A model generated the notes under the pieces. The model was not told the origin of the DNA. It was given only the letters and a program-made list of their open reading frames with translations, and made no database searches. A DNA stretch of 59,167 nucleotides from JBGTIS01 sp041745535. GTDB taxonomy: Bacteria; Bacteroidota; Bacteroidia; Cytophagales; Cyclobacteriaceae. The DNA lies in assembly GCA_041745535.1 (NCBI GenBank), contig JBGTIS010000325.1, forward strand, positions 1-59,167, in the 5' to 3' direction. This document shows, one piece after another, positions 1 through 8,609 of the stretch (position 1 is the stretch's first letter; each line of letters begins with the position of its first letter). The translations under genes were made by a program, and so were the position numbers.

Positions 1-2
1 GG

Positions 3-968
3 GCACTTAATAACCACCCTGCTGTTAATAAAAAAACCAAAGTTCTGGTTCAGAAAAAAGCGAATGAGCTGGGGTACCGGCCCAATTTTCTGGCACAAAA
101 CCTGAGAAATAAAAAATCAAACACCATTGGTGTAATTGTACCTGAAATTGTCCATCATTTTTTTTCCCGTGTTATAGATGGCATTGAAGATGTAGCTTAT
201 AAAGCCGGTTATAAGGTATTAATTTCTAAATCAAATGAAAATTACCACAGAGAAATAGAGAATACGCAATCGCTGATATCGTGTAGGGTAGATGGGATTT
301 TAGCCTCTATTTCTGCCAAAACCAAAGATTATATGCACCTGAACCATATACAGAAACAAGGTATTCCGCTGGTATTGTTTGATCGGGTAACGCAGAAAAT
401 TAATTCCAGTAAAGTAGTGATCAATGATTTTGAAAGTGCCTATCAGGCAGTTGAACATTTATATAACGATGGTTTTAACCGCATAGCCCTTGTGGGGGGA
501 CCTAACCATTTGGAAATTAGTAAAGAAAGATTGAATGGATACCTGGCAGCCCTAGAAGCGTTGCGTATACCCGTTGTTCCCGATTATGTTATTCAGGGAG
601 ATATGAGCAAGGAACAGGGCTATAAAGCAGCCAGGCATTTGTTCAGCCTACATAAACCGCCCAATGCTATTTTGGGGGTATCGAACCCAATTATGAAAGG
701 TATTATAGATGGCATACAGGAAATTGACCACAATTTGTTTGGTAAAATCGGTTTAACAGGATATGCCTGTGATCCCGACAGCTATCCGATTAATGTGCCT
801 ATCGGAACTATTGTACAGCCCGCCTTCGAGATGGGACAGGAAGCCGCCAAATTACTCATTAAAGAGATAGATTATAAGGGCAAAAGTGAGTTCAAATTCA
901 AAACAGTTATGCTCAAAACCGAATTAATCGCGACTAATCCTGAAAAGGATAAAGTAAACCTTTATTAG
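3..968 (+). CDS. LacI-family transcriptional regulator, 5' truncated by the window
   Basis: The open frame runs from the first bases with no start, so the gene begins upstream; 321 residues are visible. The first residues (ALNNHPAVNKKTK, then ELGYRPNFLAQNLR) are the end of a LacI helix-turn-helix and the hinge helix, followed by the NTIGVIVPEI start of a periplasmic-binding-protein-like effector domain. Only the first DNA-binding helices are missing. Family members are usually sugar- or sugar-acid-responsive repressors. It lies 162 bases upstream of uxaC on the same strand, with a palindrome between them, so regulation of the hexuronate cluster is the natural inference. The effector cannot be read from the sequence. 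Confidence 0.93.
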   Translation, partial: ALNNHPAVNKKTKVLVQKKANELGYRPNFLAQNLRNKKSNTIGVIVPEIVHHFFSRVIDGIEDVAYKAGYKVLISKSNENYHREIENTQSLISCRVDGILASISAKTKDYMHLNHIQKQGIPLVLFDRVTQKINSSKVVINDFESAYQAVEHLYNDGFNRIALVGGPNHLEISKERLNGYLAALEALRIPVVPDYVIQGDMSKEQGYKAARHLFSLHKPPNAILGVSNPIMKGIIDGIQEIDHNLFGKIGLTGYACDPDSYPINVPIGTIVQPAFEMGQEAAKLLIKEIDYKGKSEFKFKTVMLKTELIATNPEKDKVNLY

Positions 969-1014
969 CAATTATCTTTTTACTTTTGTTATCACCCGTG
1001 TTTTCGATCTGAAG

Positions 1015-1038
1015 TAAAAACTGACCGGAAAGTTTTTA
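1015..1038. promoter_or_regulatory. Candidate operator palindrome upstream of uxaC
   Basis: Perfect 8-base arms TAAAAACT and AGTTTTTA flank GACCGGAA, whose centre CCGG is itself symmetric. LacI-family operators are palindromes with a central CG-type step, so this fits a site for the adjacent regulator. It lies about 22 bases upstream of the -33 element. It could instead be a weak lacI terminator, since T residues follow the right arm. Confidence 0.45.
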
Positions 1039-1060
1039 TTTTGTTCATTTCACTACGGTT

Positions 1061-1090
1061 TTGCAATTTGGTATATACATTCTATTTTTG
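1061..1090 (+). promoter_or_regulatory. Predicted Bacteroidota-type promoter of the hexuronate operon
   Basis: TTG at 1061-1063 and TATTTTTG at 1083-1090 are separated by 19 bases. This matches the Bacteroidota consensus (-33 TTTG/TTG, -7 TAnnTTTG). Transcription would begin near 1097 and give a leader of about 35 bases before uxaC. Confidence 0.6.
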
Positions 1091-1130
1091 ATGGGAGACT
1101 TTAATTTAATTAATTCTGAAAGACCTGGTT

Positions 1131-2546
1131 ATGAAGGAATTTTTAGGTGAAAACTTTTTACTGAATACGAAAACGGCAGAACGGCTATTTCATGATTACG
1201 CGAAAAATATGCCGATTATCGACTATCACTGTCACCTCTCTCCTGCCGATATTGCACGGAACCGCGGATTTGAAACCATGACCGAAATCTGGCTGGAAGG
1301 TGATCATTATAAATGGCGCGCCATGCGTACCAATGGGGTAGACGAAAAATACTGCACCGGCCAGGCAGATGATTATGAAAAATTCCTAAAATACGCCGAA
1401 ACTGTTCCTTTTACCATCAGGAACCCACTGTACCACTGGACGCATATGGAACTGAAGAACCCATTTGGTATCCGTGAAATTTTAAATGGATCTACAGCTA
1501 AATCTATTTATGATACCTGTAACCAACAGCTTGCCCAGGAGAAGATGAGTTGCGGAAATTTACTACGTCATTTTAATGTAGAAGTGGTTTGTACTACTGA
1601 TGATCCGGCCGATTCGCTGGAACATCACCAGCAACTCATCAACGATGGTTTTGAGATTGCGGTTATCCCGGCCTTTCGGGCAGATAAATCCATGCAATTT
1701 GAAAATGCAAGCACGTACAATCAATACATACAAAAACTGGAAGCTGCTGCCGGTATCAGTATTTCCACATTTGCTGAGCTGATTGATGCTTTACAGAAAA
1801 GGCACGATTTCTTCGAAACCATGGGATGCCGTTTATCCGATCACGGTTTGGAAACTATTTATGCCGAAGACTATTCCCAATCGGAAATTGATAACTCTTT
1901 TGCCAAAATCAGAAAGGGAAATGAGCTCAGTAACAAAGAAGTATTGGTGTTAAAATCGGCAGTTTTGTACGAACTGGCTATAATGGACCATGCCAAGGGC
2001 TGGACCCAGCAGTTCCATTTGGGCGCCCTTCGAAACAACAATACCCGGATGCTGCGGCAATTAGGCCCTGATACCGGATTTGATTCGATTGGCGATTTTG
2101 AACAGGGCAAATCAATGGCTAGGTTTTTTGACCGGCTTGATACTACCAATCAGCTTACCAAAACCATTATTTATAATTTAAACCCAAACGATAATTATCT
2201 GGTAGGTACCATGATCGGTAATTTTAATGATGGTTCAGTAGCGGGTAAAATGCAGATCGGTTCAGGATGGTGGTTTTTAGACCAGAAAGAAGGCATGGAA
2301 ATGCAGCTTAACGCGCTGTCTAATCTTGGGTTATTAAGCCGTTTTGTAGGAATGCTGACCGACTCCCGCAGCTTTTTGTCATTCCCACGGCACGAATATT
2401 TTCGCCGAATACTTTGCGATTTATTGGGCAACGATGTAGAAAATGGTGAAATTCCTGCCGATATGGAATTACTGGGAAAAACGGTTGAAAATATATGCTA
2501 CTACAACGCAAAAGAATATTTTAAATTTCAAACGCAGTTGGCATAA
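1131..2546 (+). CDS. uxaC: Glucuronate (uronate) isomerase
   Basis: UxaC interconverts D-glucuronate and D-fructuronate, or D-galacturonate and D-tagaturonate, in the cytoplasm. The 471 residues match the usual family length of about 470. The N-terminal metal-binding DYHCHLSP motif (amidohydrolase-type barrel) and a later FHLGALRNNN segment are characteristic. The ATG at 1131 is the first start after the predicted promoter. It is first in a cluster with kdgK, kdgA and a TRAP transporter. The usual downstream reductase and dehydratase (UxuB/UxuA or UxaB/UxaA) are absent here, so they must be encoded elsewhere if the route is complete. Confidence 0.96.
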   Translation: MKEFLGENFLLNTKTAERLFHDYAKNMPIIDYHCHLSPADIARNRGFETMTEIWLEGDHYKWRAMRTNGVDEKYCTGQADDYEKFLKYAETVPFTIRNPLYHWTHMELKNPFGIREILNGSTAKSIYDTCNQQLAQEKMSCGNLLRHFNVEVVCTTDDPADSLEHHQQLINDGFEIAVIPAFRADKSMQFENASTYNQYIQKLEAAAGISISTFAELIDALQKRHDFFETMGCRLSDHGLETIYAEDYSQSEIDNSFAKIRKGNELSNKEVLVLKSAVLYELAIMDHAKGWTQQFHLGALRNNNTRMLRQLGPDTGFDSIGDFEQGKSMARFFDRLDTTNQLTKTIIYNLNPNDNYLVGTMIGNFNDGSVAGKMQIGSGWWFLDQKEGMEMQLNALSNLGLLSRFVGMLTDSRSFLSFPRHEYFRRILCDLLGNDVENGEIPADMELLGKTVENICYYNAKEYFKFQTQLA

Positions 2547-2608
2547 AGTTCTAAAATCAATTAATGAATTCAAATCAATCTTAAGTATAACAAATAAAAA
2601 ACCTCACT

Positions 2609-3646
2609 ATGAGTAAAAAAGTAGTCACATTTGGTGAAATTATGCTGCGTTTGGCCACACCCGAGTACCTTCGTTTTTCGCAAGTTACCAACTTGGAAGC
2701 CACTTTTGGCGGCGGCGAGGCCAATGTGGCCGTTTCACTAGCTAATTATGGGTTTTCGGCTAAATTTGTTACCCGACTTCCAAAAAATGATATAGGAATG
2801 GCCTGTATGGCCGAACTGCGGAAACATAATGTTGACACCAGCAGCATTGTACTGGGTGGCGACCGCCTGGGCATTTATTTTCTGGAAACCGGGGCAGTAA
2901 GCCGGGGCAGTAAAGTTGTGTACGATCGGGCGCGTTCCGCGCTTTCTGAAATAGAACCCGGTATGGTAGATTGGGACAAAGCCCTTGACGGCGCAGAATG
3001 GTTCCATTGGACGGGCATTACTCCGGCTGTTTCCGAAGGGGCTGCCAAAGTTTGTCTGGAAGGTGTAAAAGCTGCCAATGCCAAAGGAATCACCGTGTCA
3101 ACCGATTTAAATTATAGGAAGAATTTGTGGAAATGGGGCAAACAACCGGCAGATGTAATGCCCGAACTGGTAGATAATTGCGACATTATTCTGGGTAATG
3201 AAGAAGATGCCGAGAAGGTGTTCGGTATAAAACCGGAAGGTGTGGATGTAACCAAGGGAGAAGTGGAAGGTGCCGCTTACGAATCGGTAGGAAAGCAGAT
3301 GATGGAAAAATTTCCGAAAGCAAAAAAAGTAATTATTACCCTGCGCGGATCCATCAATGCCAATCATAATACCTGGTCAGGCGTACTCTGGAACGGTAAA
3401 AAATTATTTGAATCACCAGTTTACCAAATCACGCACATTGTAGACCGCGTGGGTGGTGGCGATTCTTTTATGGGAGGACTGATATACGGCTTACTTACTT
3501 ATGCCAGCGACGACCAGAAAGCACTGAATTTTGCTGTGGCGGCTTCTTGCCTGAAACATACCATTAAAGGCGATTTTAACCTGGTTACGGCTGATGAAGT
3601 GGAGAAACTGATGAGCGGCGATGCCTCCGGAAGAGTATCCCGGTAG
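2609..3646 (+). CDS. kdgK: 2-dehydro-3-deoxygluconokinase (PfkB family)
   Basis: KdgK phosphorylates 2-keto-3-deoxygluconate to KDPG using ATP. The protein of 345 residues is a PfkB/ribokinase-type sugar kinase. The N-terminal substrate region includes a GGGEANVAVSLANYG stretch, and the C-terminal anion-hole/catalytic motif reads GGGDSFMGG, where the Asp is the catalytic base. Ribokinases more often show GAGD here. It lies 62 bases after uxaC and 71 before kdgA, consistent with one transcript. Substrate assignment rests on similarity plus the neighbours. Confidence 0.93.
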   Translation: MSKKVVTFGEIMLRLATPEYLRFSQVTNLEATFGGGEANVAVSLANYGFSAKFVTRLPKNDIGMACMAELRKHNVDTSSIVLGGDRLGIYFLETGAVSRGSKVVYDRARSALSEIEPGMVDWDKALDGAEWFHWTGITPAVSEGAAKVCLEGVKAANAKGITVSTDLNYRKNLWKWGKQPADVMPELVDNCDIILGNEEDAEKVFGIKPEGVDVTKGEVEGAAYESVGKQMMEKFPKAKKVIITLRGSINANHNTWSGVLWNGKKLFESPVYQITHIVDRVGGGDSFMGGLIYGLLTYASDDQKALNFAVAASCLKHTIKGDFNLVTADEVEKLMSGDASGRVSR

Positions 3647-3717
3647 ACTTTTCTCTACCAAAAACAGGTAATTCTGTAATTTTATGCTTAGTATTAAAAA
3701 TTATAACTAAAAAATTA

Positions 3718-4392
3718 ATGGCTCGATTTACCCGAATTGATGTTGCGATAAAAATGAAAGAAACAGGTATTGTACCTGTTTTTTACCATAAAGACCTGGA
3801 CGTATGTAAAAAAGTACTACAGGCCTGCTACGAAGGTGGCGTAAGAGTTTTTGAATTCACCAACCGCGGCGATTATGCCCACGAAGTATTTTCATCATTA
3901 AATAAATTCGCGGCTGCTTCCTTACCGGAAATGATTATGGGCGTAGGTTCGGTGGTAGATCCCGGTACTACTGCCTTGTACCTGCAGTTAGGAGCAAACT
4001 TTATTGTTTCGCCCATTCTTAGTGAAGAAATGGCGAAAATATGCAACCGCAGAAAAATTATGTGGTCGCCGGGCTGTGGCTCTTTGTCTGAAATTTCTAA
4101 GGCAGAAGAGCTGGGTGCCGAAGTGGTTAAAATCTTTCCGGGTACCGAAGTAGGAGGTCCTTCTTTTGTGGAAGCAGTTCGTGGCCCTTTGCCCTGGACC
4201 AGCATTATGCCCACCGGTGGTGTATCGCCTACGGAAGAAAACCTGGGCGCCTGGTTCAAAGCCGGGGTTCATTGCGTGGGAATGGGCTCAAAACTTATTA
4301 CCAAAGATGTGATTACCAACAGCAAATACGATGAACTCGCTAAAAATGTAAAAGCGGCTATTCAAATTGTTCAAAAGTTAAAAAAGCCATAA
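3718..4392 (+). CDS. kdgA: KDPG/KHG aldolase
   Basis: The enzyme cleaves 2-keto-3-deoxy-6-phosphogluconate to pyruvate and glyceraldehyde-3-phosphate, the last step of hexuronate breakdown. It is a 224-residue class I aldolase barrel. The Schiff-base Lys is at about 138 in VVKIFPG, the catalytic Glu at about 46 in VFEFTNRG, and the phosphate-binding MPTGGV motif lies near the C-terminus. The family usually runs 205-225 residues. It sits between kdgK and the transporter, which fits a function in uronate catabolism. Confidence 0.95.
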   Translation: MARFTRIDVAIKMKETGIVPVFYHKDLDVCKKVLQACYEGGVRVFEFTNRGDYAHEVFSSLNKFAAASLPEMIMGVGSVVDPGTTALYLQLGANFIVSPILSEEMAKICNRRKIMWSPGCGSLSEISKAEELGAEVVKIFPGTEVGGPSFVEAVRGPLPWTSIMPTGGVSPTEENLGAWFKAGVHCVGMGSKLITKDVITNSKYDELAKNVKAAIQIVQKLKKP

Positions 4393-4422
4393 TCAGATCA
4401 GTTACACCCCTTAATTCTAATT

Positions 4423-5403
4423 ATGAACCATCGTCTAATTGTCTTACTTGTATTGCTCTCTTTTTTTACGGTTTCATGCCAGCAAGCGAATAAAACCAGA
4501 ACCATTAAACTGGCTCATGGCTTAAGTCCCGACCATTCAGTACACAAGGCTATGGAGTATATGGCCAAACGAGTTGAAGAAAAGTCAGAGGGAAAACTGA
4601 AACTACAAATTTATCATAGTGAGCAGTTAGGCGCTGAAAGCGAGTGCCTGGAACTGTTGCAAATTGGTAGCCTGGGTATTACCAAAGTATCAGCATCGGC
4701 TATGGAAAGTTTCGCGCCCGGCTATAAAGTTTTGGGTTTGCCTTATGTGTTCCGCGACAAAGAGCACATGTATAAAGTGGAAGATGGGGAAATTGGTAAG
4801 CAGATTCTGAAAGACGGAGAAAAAGCATGGCTCAGGGGGTTATGCTTTTACGATGCCGGCAGCAGAAGCTTTTACACCAAAAACCGTCCTATTCATACCC
4901 CTTCAGACCTCAATGGACTTAAAATCAGGGTGATGAAAAGTATTACTGCCAACAAAATGGTAGATGCCTTGGGAGGAGCCCCCGTACCAATTTCTTTTGG
5001 TGAACTATATACTGCCCTGCAACAAGGTGTGGTAGATGGCGCCGAAAATAATCCTCCCAGCTTTTACCTCTCTAAACATTACGAAATCTGCAAATATTAC
5101 TCTCTGGATGAACATACTTCCGTACCCGATGTACTGGTAGTCAGCACCATTATCTGGAACAATCTTTCCGACCAGGAAAAAACCTGGCTACAGGAAGCGG
5201 CTGAGGAATCTGTTCCGGTGCAACGAAAACTCTGGACAGAATCAGAAGCTGAATCGCTGGCTGCCATCAAAGAGGCTGGTGTCGAAATCATATATCCGGA
5301 TAAGGCGCAGTTCGCTGAAGATGTTACCGGCCTGTATGCTGATTTTAAAGTGAACAACCCCAAACTTTATACGCTGGTAGAGAAGATTGATGAGATTAAA
5401 TAA
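4423..5403 (+). CDS. TRAP transporter solute-binding lipoprotein (DctP type)
   Basis: This is the extracytoplasmic substrate-binding subunit of a TRAP transporter, 326 residues. It starts with a lipoprotein signal (MNHRLIVLLVLLSFFTVSC) with the lipid-accepting Cys at about 19, so it is tethered rather than free in the periplasm. The family's carboxylate-clamping Arg is visible in GLKIRVMKS, and the GELYTALQQGVVDGAENN segment is diagnostic. Its position after kdgA makes a hexuronate or related sugar acid the likely ligand, but specificity is inferred from context only. Confidence 0.93.
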   Translation: MNHRLIVLLVLLSFFTVSCQQANKTRTIKLAHGLSPDHSVHKAMEYMAKRVEEKSEGKLKLQIYHSEQLGAESECLELLQIGSLGITKVSASAMESFAPGYKVLGLPYVFRDKEHMYKVEDGEIGKQILKDGEKAWLRGLCFYDAGSRSFYTKNRPIHTPSDLNGLKIRVMKSITANKMVDALGGAPVPISFGELYTALQQGVVDGAENNPPSFYLSKHYEICKYYSLDEHTSVPDVLVVSTIIWNNLSDQEKTWLQEAAEESVPVQRKLWTESEAESLAAIKEAGVEIIYPDKAQFAEDVTGLYADFKVNNPKLYTLVEKIDEIK

Positions 5404-5433
5404 ATTCGGAATTCCCCGGTTAACCCTTAAAAA

Positions 5434-5931
5434 ATGCGCAGAATTATTGACAGTATTTTAGAAAAATTACTGATTAGTATATTAACCCTTATGGTAATTA
5501 ATGTGGTGTTGCAGGTTTTTGCCCGCTTCGCCGGAATTTCCATACCCTTTACGGAAGAATTGGCTGGCTTTCTGCTGATGTGGACCGGACTGCTGGGTGC
5601 GGGTTATGCTACTGGGAAAGGCATGCATTTAGCCATTGATATTTTTCCCAGGAAGGCCACGCCTGAAAATCAGGTAAAATTTAACTGGATCATCAACGGT
5701 TTTGTTATCCTGTTCGCTTTTCTGGTAATGGTAGTTGGAGGATTCAGATTGGTATATATTGCCCTTTCTCTCGATCAGCTTTCTCCGGTAATGCAAATTC
5801 CAAAGGGTTATGTATACCTGGTGCTACCTTTTAGTGGTATTATGATCGTGTATTACAGCATTCTGAACATCATTGAAGGGCCTTCCCAACCACACGAAAC
5901 CGGAGATACCATTGCCGAAAAACTTAATTGA
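5434..5931 (+). CDS. TRAP transporter small permease (DctQ type)
   Basis: A 165-residue membrane protein with four predicted helices, the usual layout of the small TRAP subunit. It contains the conserved pattern PFTEELAGFLLMWTGLLGAGYATGK split over helices two and three. It works with the large permease and the binding protein in Na+-coupled uptake. It starts 30 bases after the binding protein and ends 21 bases before the large permease, so the three are almost certainly one transcript. Confidence 0.92.
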   Translation: MRRIIDSILEKLLISILTLMVINVVLQVFARFAGISIPFTEELAGFLLMWTGLLGAGYATGKGMHLAIDIFPRKATPENQVKFNWIINGFVILFAFLVMVVGGFRLVYIALSLDQLSPVMQIPKGYVYLVLPFSGIMIVYYSILNIIEGPSQPHETGDTIAEKLN

Positions 5932-5952
5932 ATTATTAACCTGATTAATTAT

Positions 5953-7254
5953 ATGTACTATTTAGAAGTAGTAATTCTAGTAGTGAGCTTCATTGGTTTT
6001 TTAGCCTTGGGCGTACCTATTGCTTACAGTATTGGGCTTTCCTCTCTTTTTACCATGCTGGTAAGTATTTTACCCATACCTGCTTTTACTACCATTGCCC
6101 AACGAATGGCTAACGGACTGGATAGTTTTGCTTTGCTGGCTATTCCCTTTTTTATTCTTGCAGGTCAGTTAATGAACCGCGGCGGTATTGCTTCCCGGCT
6201 GATTGAGTTCGCCAAAGTTATTGTAGGGAGGTTACCGGGTGGCCTGGCCTTTGTGAATATCCTTGCCTGCATGTTATTTGGTGCCATTTCAGGGTCGGCT
6301 GTGGCCGCGGCCTCAGCCATTGGCGGTTTTATGAATCCCAGAATGGTGAAAGAAGGATACGACCGTTCCTTTGCCGCTGCTGTGAACATTGCTTCTTCTA
6401 CTACCGGCATGATTATTCCACCCAGCAATATTTTGATTGTATATTCTCTGGCTGCTGGTGGAGTGGGGGTATCCATAGGCGCTTTGTTTCTGGCAGGCTA
6501 CATCCCTGGTATTCTGGTGGGCTTATCGCTGATGGTTGTGGCAGGTTTTGTTTCTTACAAAAAAAGATATCCAACCGCTGGCAAAACAGGGTTTGTGGAA
6601 GCATTAAAAATTTTACTGGATGCCATTCCCAGTTTATTTTTGTTGGTGGTAGTAATCGGGGGTATTGTAGCAGGCATATTTACGGCTACGGAAGCCTCTG
6701 CGGTGGCTGTGGTATACACACTGCTGCTATCAATGATTTACAGAGAAATCAAGGCAAAAGATATTCCCGGCATTTTGTTAGATACTGTGGGCACAACTTC
6801 TATCGTCATGATACTGATTGCCACTTCCATTGGTATGTCGTGGGTTATGTCTTATGAAAATATTCCGCAAACAGTAAGTGAAGCTCTACTTTCCTTAAGC
6901 GATAATAAAATTGTAATTTTAATTATCATTAATTTAATCCTTCTTTTTGTCGGGATGTTTATGGACATGACGCCGGCTGTTCTAATTTTTACGCCTATTT
7001 TTCTTCCGGTAGTAATGCGCCTGGGGATGGACCCGGTTCATTTTGGCATTATCATGGTGCTGAACTTGTGCGTGGGAATTTGCACACCACCCGTAGGATC
7101 CGTACTGTTTGTGGGTTGTAGTGTAGCAAAAATAAGTATCGACAAGGTAATCAAACCCCTGCTCCCGCTTTTTGTAGCAATGATCGTTACCTTGCTTATT
7201 GTCAGTTTCGTACCCGAACTAAGTCTGTGGCTGCCAAGGTTATTTGGCTTTTAA
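5953..7254 (+). CDS. TRAP transporter large permease (DctM type)
   Basis: A 433-residue inner-membrane protein with a dozen or so hydrophobic helices, the substrate-translocating TRAP subunit. Typical motifs are LLAIPFFILAGQLMNRGGIA and FGAISGSAVAAASAIGG in the first half, and FVGMFMDMTPAVLIFTPIF plus VGICTPPVGSVLF in the second. Length is normal for the family. It is the last gene of the uronate cluster. A hairpin at 7306-7329 follows its stop. Confidence 0.95.
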   Translation: MYYLEVVILVVSFIGFLALGVPIAYSIGLSSLFTMLVSILPIPAFTTIAQRMANGLDSFALLAIPFFILAGQLMNRGGIASRLIEFAKVIVGRLPGGLAFVNILACMLFGAISGSAVAAASAIGGFMNPRMVKEGYDRSFAAAVNIASSTTGMIIPPSNILIVYSLAAGGVGVSIGALFLAGYIPGILVGLSLMVVAGFVSYKKRYPTAGKTGFVEALKILLDAIPSLFLLVVVIGGIVAGIFTATEASAVAVVYTLLLSMIYREIKAKDIPGILLDTVGTTSIVMILIATSIGMSWVMSYENIPQTVSEALLSLSDNKIVILIIINLILLFVGMFMDMTPAVLIFTPIFLPVVMRLGMDPVHFGIIMVLNLCVGICTPPVGSVLFVGCSVAKISIDKVIKPLLPLFVAMIVTLLIVSFVPELSLWLPRLFGF

Positions 7255-7305
7255 ATTAGAATGCTGAAAACTTAATCATATAGCCTGTTTTCTCGTAACC
7301 TAGCT

Positions 7306-7329
7306 CCCATTTTAATTTCCGAAAATGGG
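7306..7329 (+). terminator. Possible weak terminator hairpin after the TRAP operon
   Basis: CCCATTTT and AAAATGGG pair perfectly around an 8-base loop, about 50 bases after the large permease stop. No run of T follows, so it could be a processing or pausing hairpin rather than an intrinsic terminator. Confidence 0.35.
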
Positions 7330-7429
7330 AAATCAATTCTTATATAGAATAAAATTAAATTTATTATATATTTTATTGTTAAAATAACATATATAATCCT
7401 TTATATATTACAAATGTCACCATGCTAGA

Positions 7430-8431
7430 AATTACAATCCAGGGTCTGAAATCAGTACCGATTTAGATATTTCAGCTTTAGATTCGGGTTTGTACCGGCT
7501 TGAGGTAGTTAATAATTACACAAATCGCATAAACTCAAGCACTTATTATTCGCAAAAGCAAGTCCTGTATCCTGAACTTACTTTTAACGTATTGCCACAA
7601 ACTATTTGCCGGCCTGATGGCGGCGTAGAAGTGATAAACATGAGTGTAATCAGCTTAAATCCGGCATTATCCAAAGATCAGTGTAGCTGCGATCCTGCTG
7701 TAGCTCAGAATAGTGCCCTGGGGATTGATGCCTACGAAGATGATTATATACAGGATACTTACGAATACGCATGGTATACCGGACAATCACCGGACCCGGC
7801 CAATATCATGAGCAATTCTTCAGACAATTATATTACCGGACTTGGGTTGGGTTATTACACCGTAAAGGTTAGAAATACCAATACAAATTGTGAAACATCA
7901 AGCTTCTTTTATGTAAGCCAGAGTATTCAATACCCCAATGTAATTGTAGTGAAGAAAATGGCAATGGAATGGTTGCTGGTTTTGTCGGCAATGGTACAGG
8001 TAAGTGCCATCTTGATGGGTTTACCTGGTCAATGGCCAGCAATCAGGTGGAATTTTCAGGAAAAATCCGGGAAGAAAGGACTCATGGAACCTATACCGTA
8101 ATCGCCACCGATTTGGAAAATACAACCTGCGTTTCTGAACCAACATCGGTTACAGTGGGTAATCAGTCTGTACTGTCGGTGGTTATTATTCACGAAGATG
8201 CCCCTCTTTCTAACCGCGATCTTAAAAATCCCAATGGGCAACTGAGTGCTATGGTTGATGGCTACAAATTTGGTTGGTACAGACAGTAACAACAAACTGA
8301 TTAAAATTGGTCCGTCTGCCTCAGGGTTAAAAGCAGGTCAGTATCAGGTTGAAGCATGGCACCTATTTTTATATTGTTCAGAAAGATAAAGATTCCGTCC
8401 CGTTTACAGGATATATGGAATTGGTACGATA
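7430..8431 (+). pseudogene. Decayed T9SS cargo/adhesin fragment with gliding-motility-type C-terminus
   Basis: One protein can be followed across three reading frames. Frame 2 runs from about 7430 (NYNPGSEISTDLDISALDSG) to about 7935. Frame 1 then continues (EENGNGMVAGFVGNGTG) to a stop at 8287-8289. A shifted frame resumes at once with DSNNKLIKIGPSASGLKAG. After another shift near 8360 it ends as TYFYIVQKDKDSVPFTGYME-LVR and stop. That ending matches the C-terminal signal of the gliding-motility-associated (type B T9SS) domain, where GTYYY...GY-LIR is typical. Cys- and aromatic-rich repeats (YTVKVRNTNTNCETS, YTVIATDLENTTCVS) look like SprB-type Ig repeats. There is no start or signal peptide, so it is also 5' truncated. 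Confidence 0.75.
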
Positions 8432-8509
8432 ATATCTTTGCCGCTAAACTTTTAACCTAAGGAATTGGATTTTTTTATAAAAAAGTGGGTGTTCCGAAAT
8501 GCATTCCCT

Positions 8510-8517
8510 TACCTTTG
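8510..8517 (+). promoter_or_regulatory. Predicted -7 element for the ClC gene
   Basis: TACCTTTG exactly matches the Bacteroidota TAnnTTTG consensus and is followed by GCGG. The expected -33 TTTG about 20 bases upstream is poor. It would give a leader of about 85 bases before the gene at 8610. Confidence 0.45.
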
Positions 8518-8609
8518 CGGCCAGTCAAAAGGGCCAATATTTTAATTCAATGTATTACATTTAACGAATGACTTAAAATCAATTCGTTGTTATTTTCTCA
8601 AATTCTCGC

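Noticed and set aside
7490..8101. A 203-codon ORF taken as an intact gene
   Set aside because: Its start is a TTG inside a longer reading frame, and past about 7935 the frame no longer encodes the Ig-like protein, which continues in another frame. It is part of a pseudogene.
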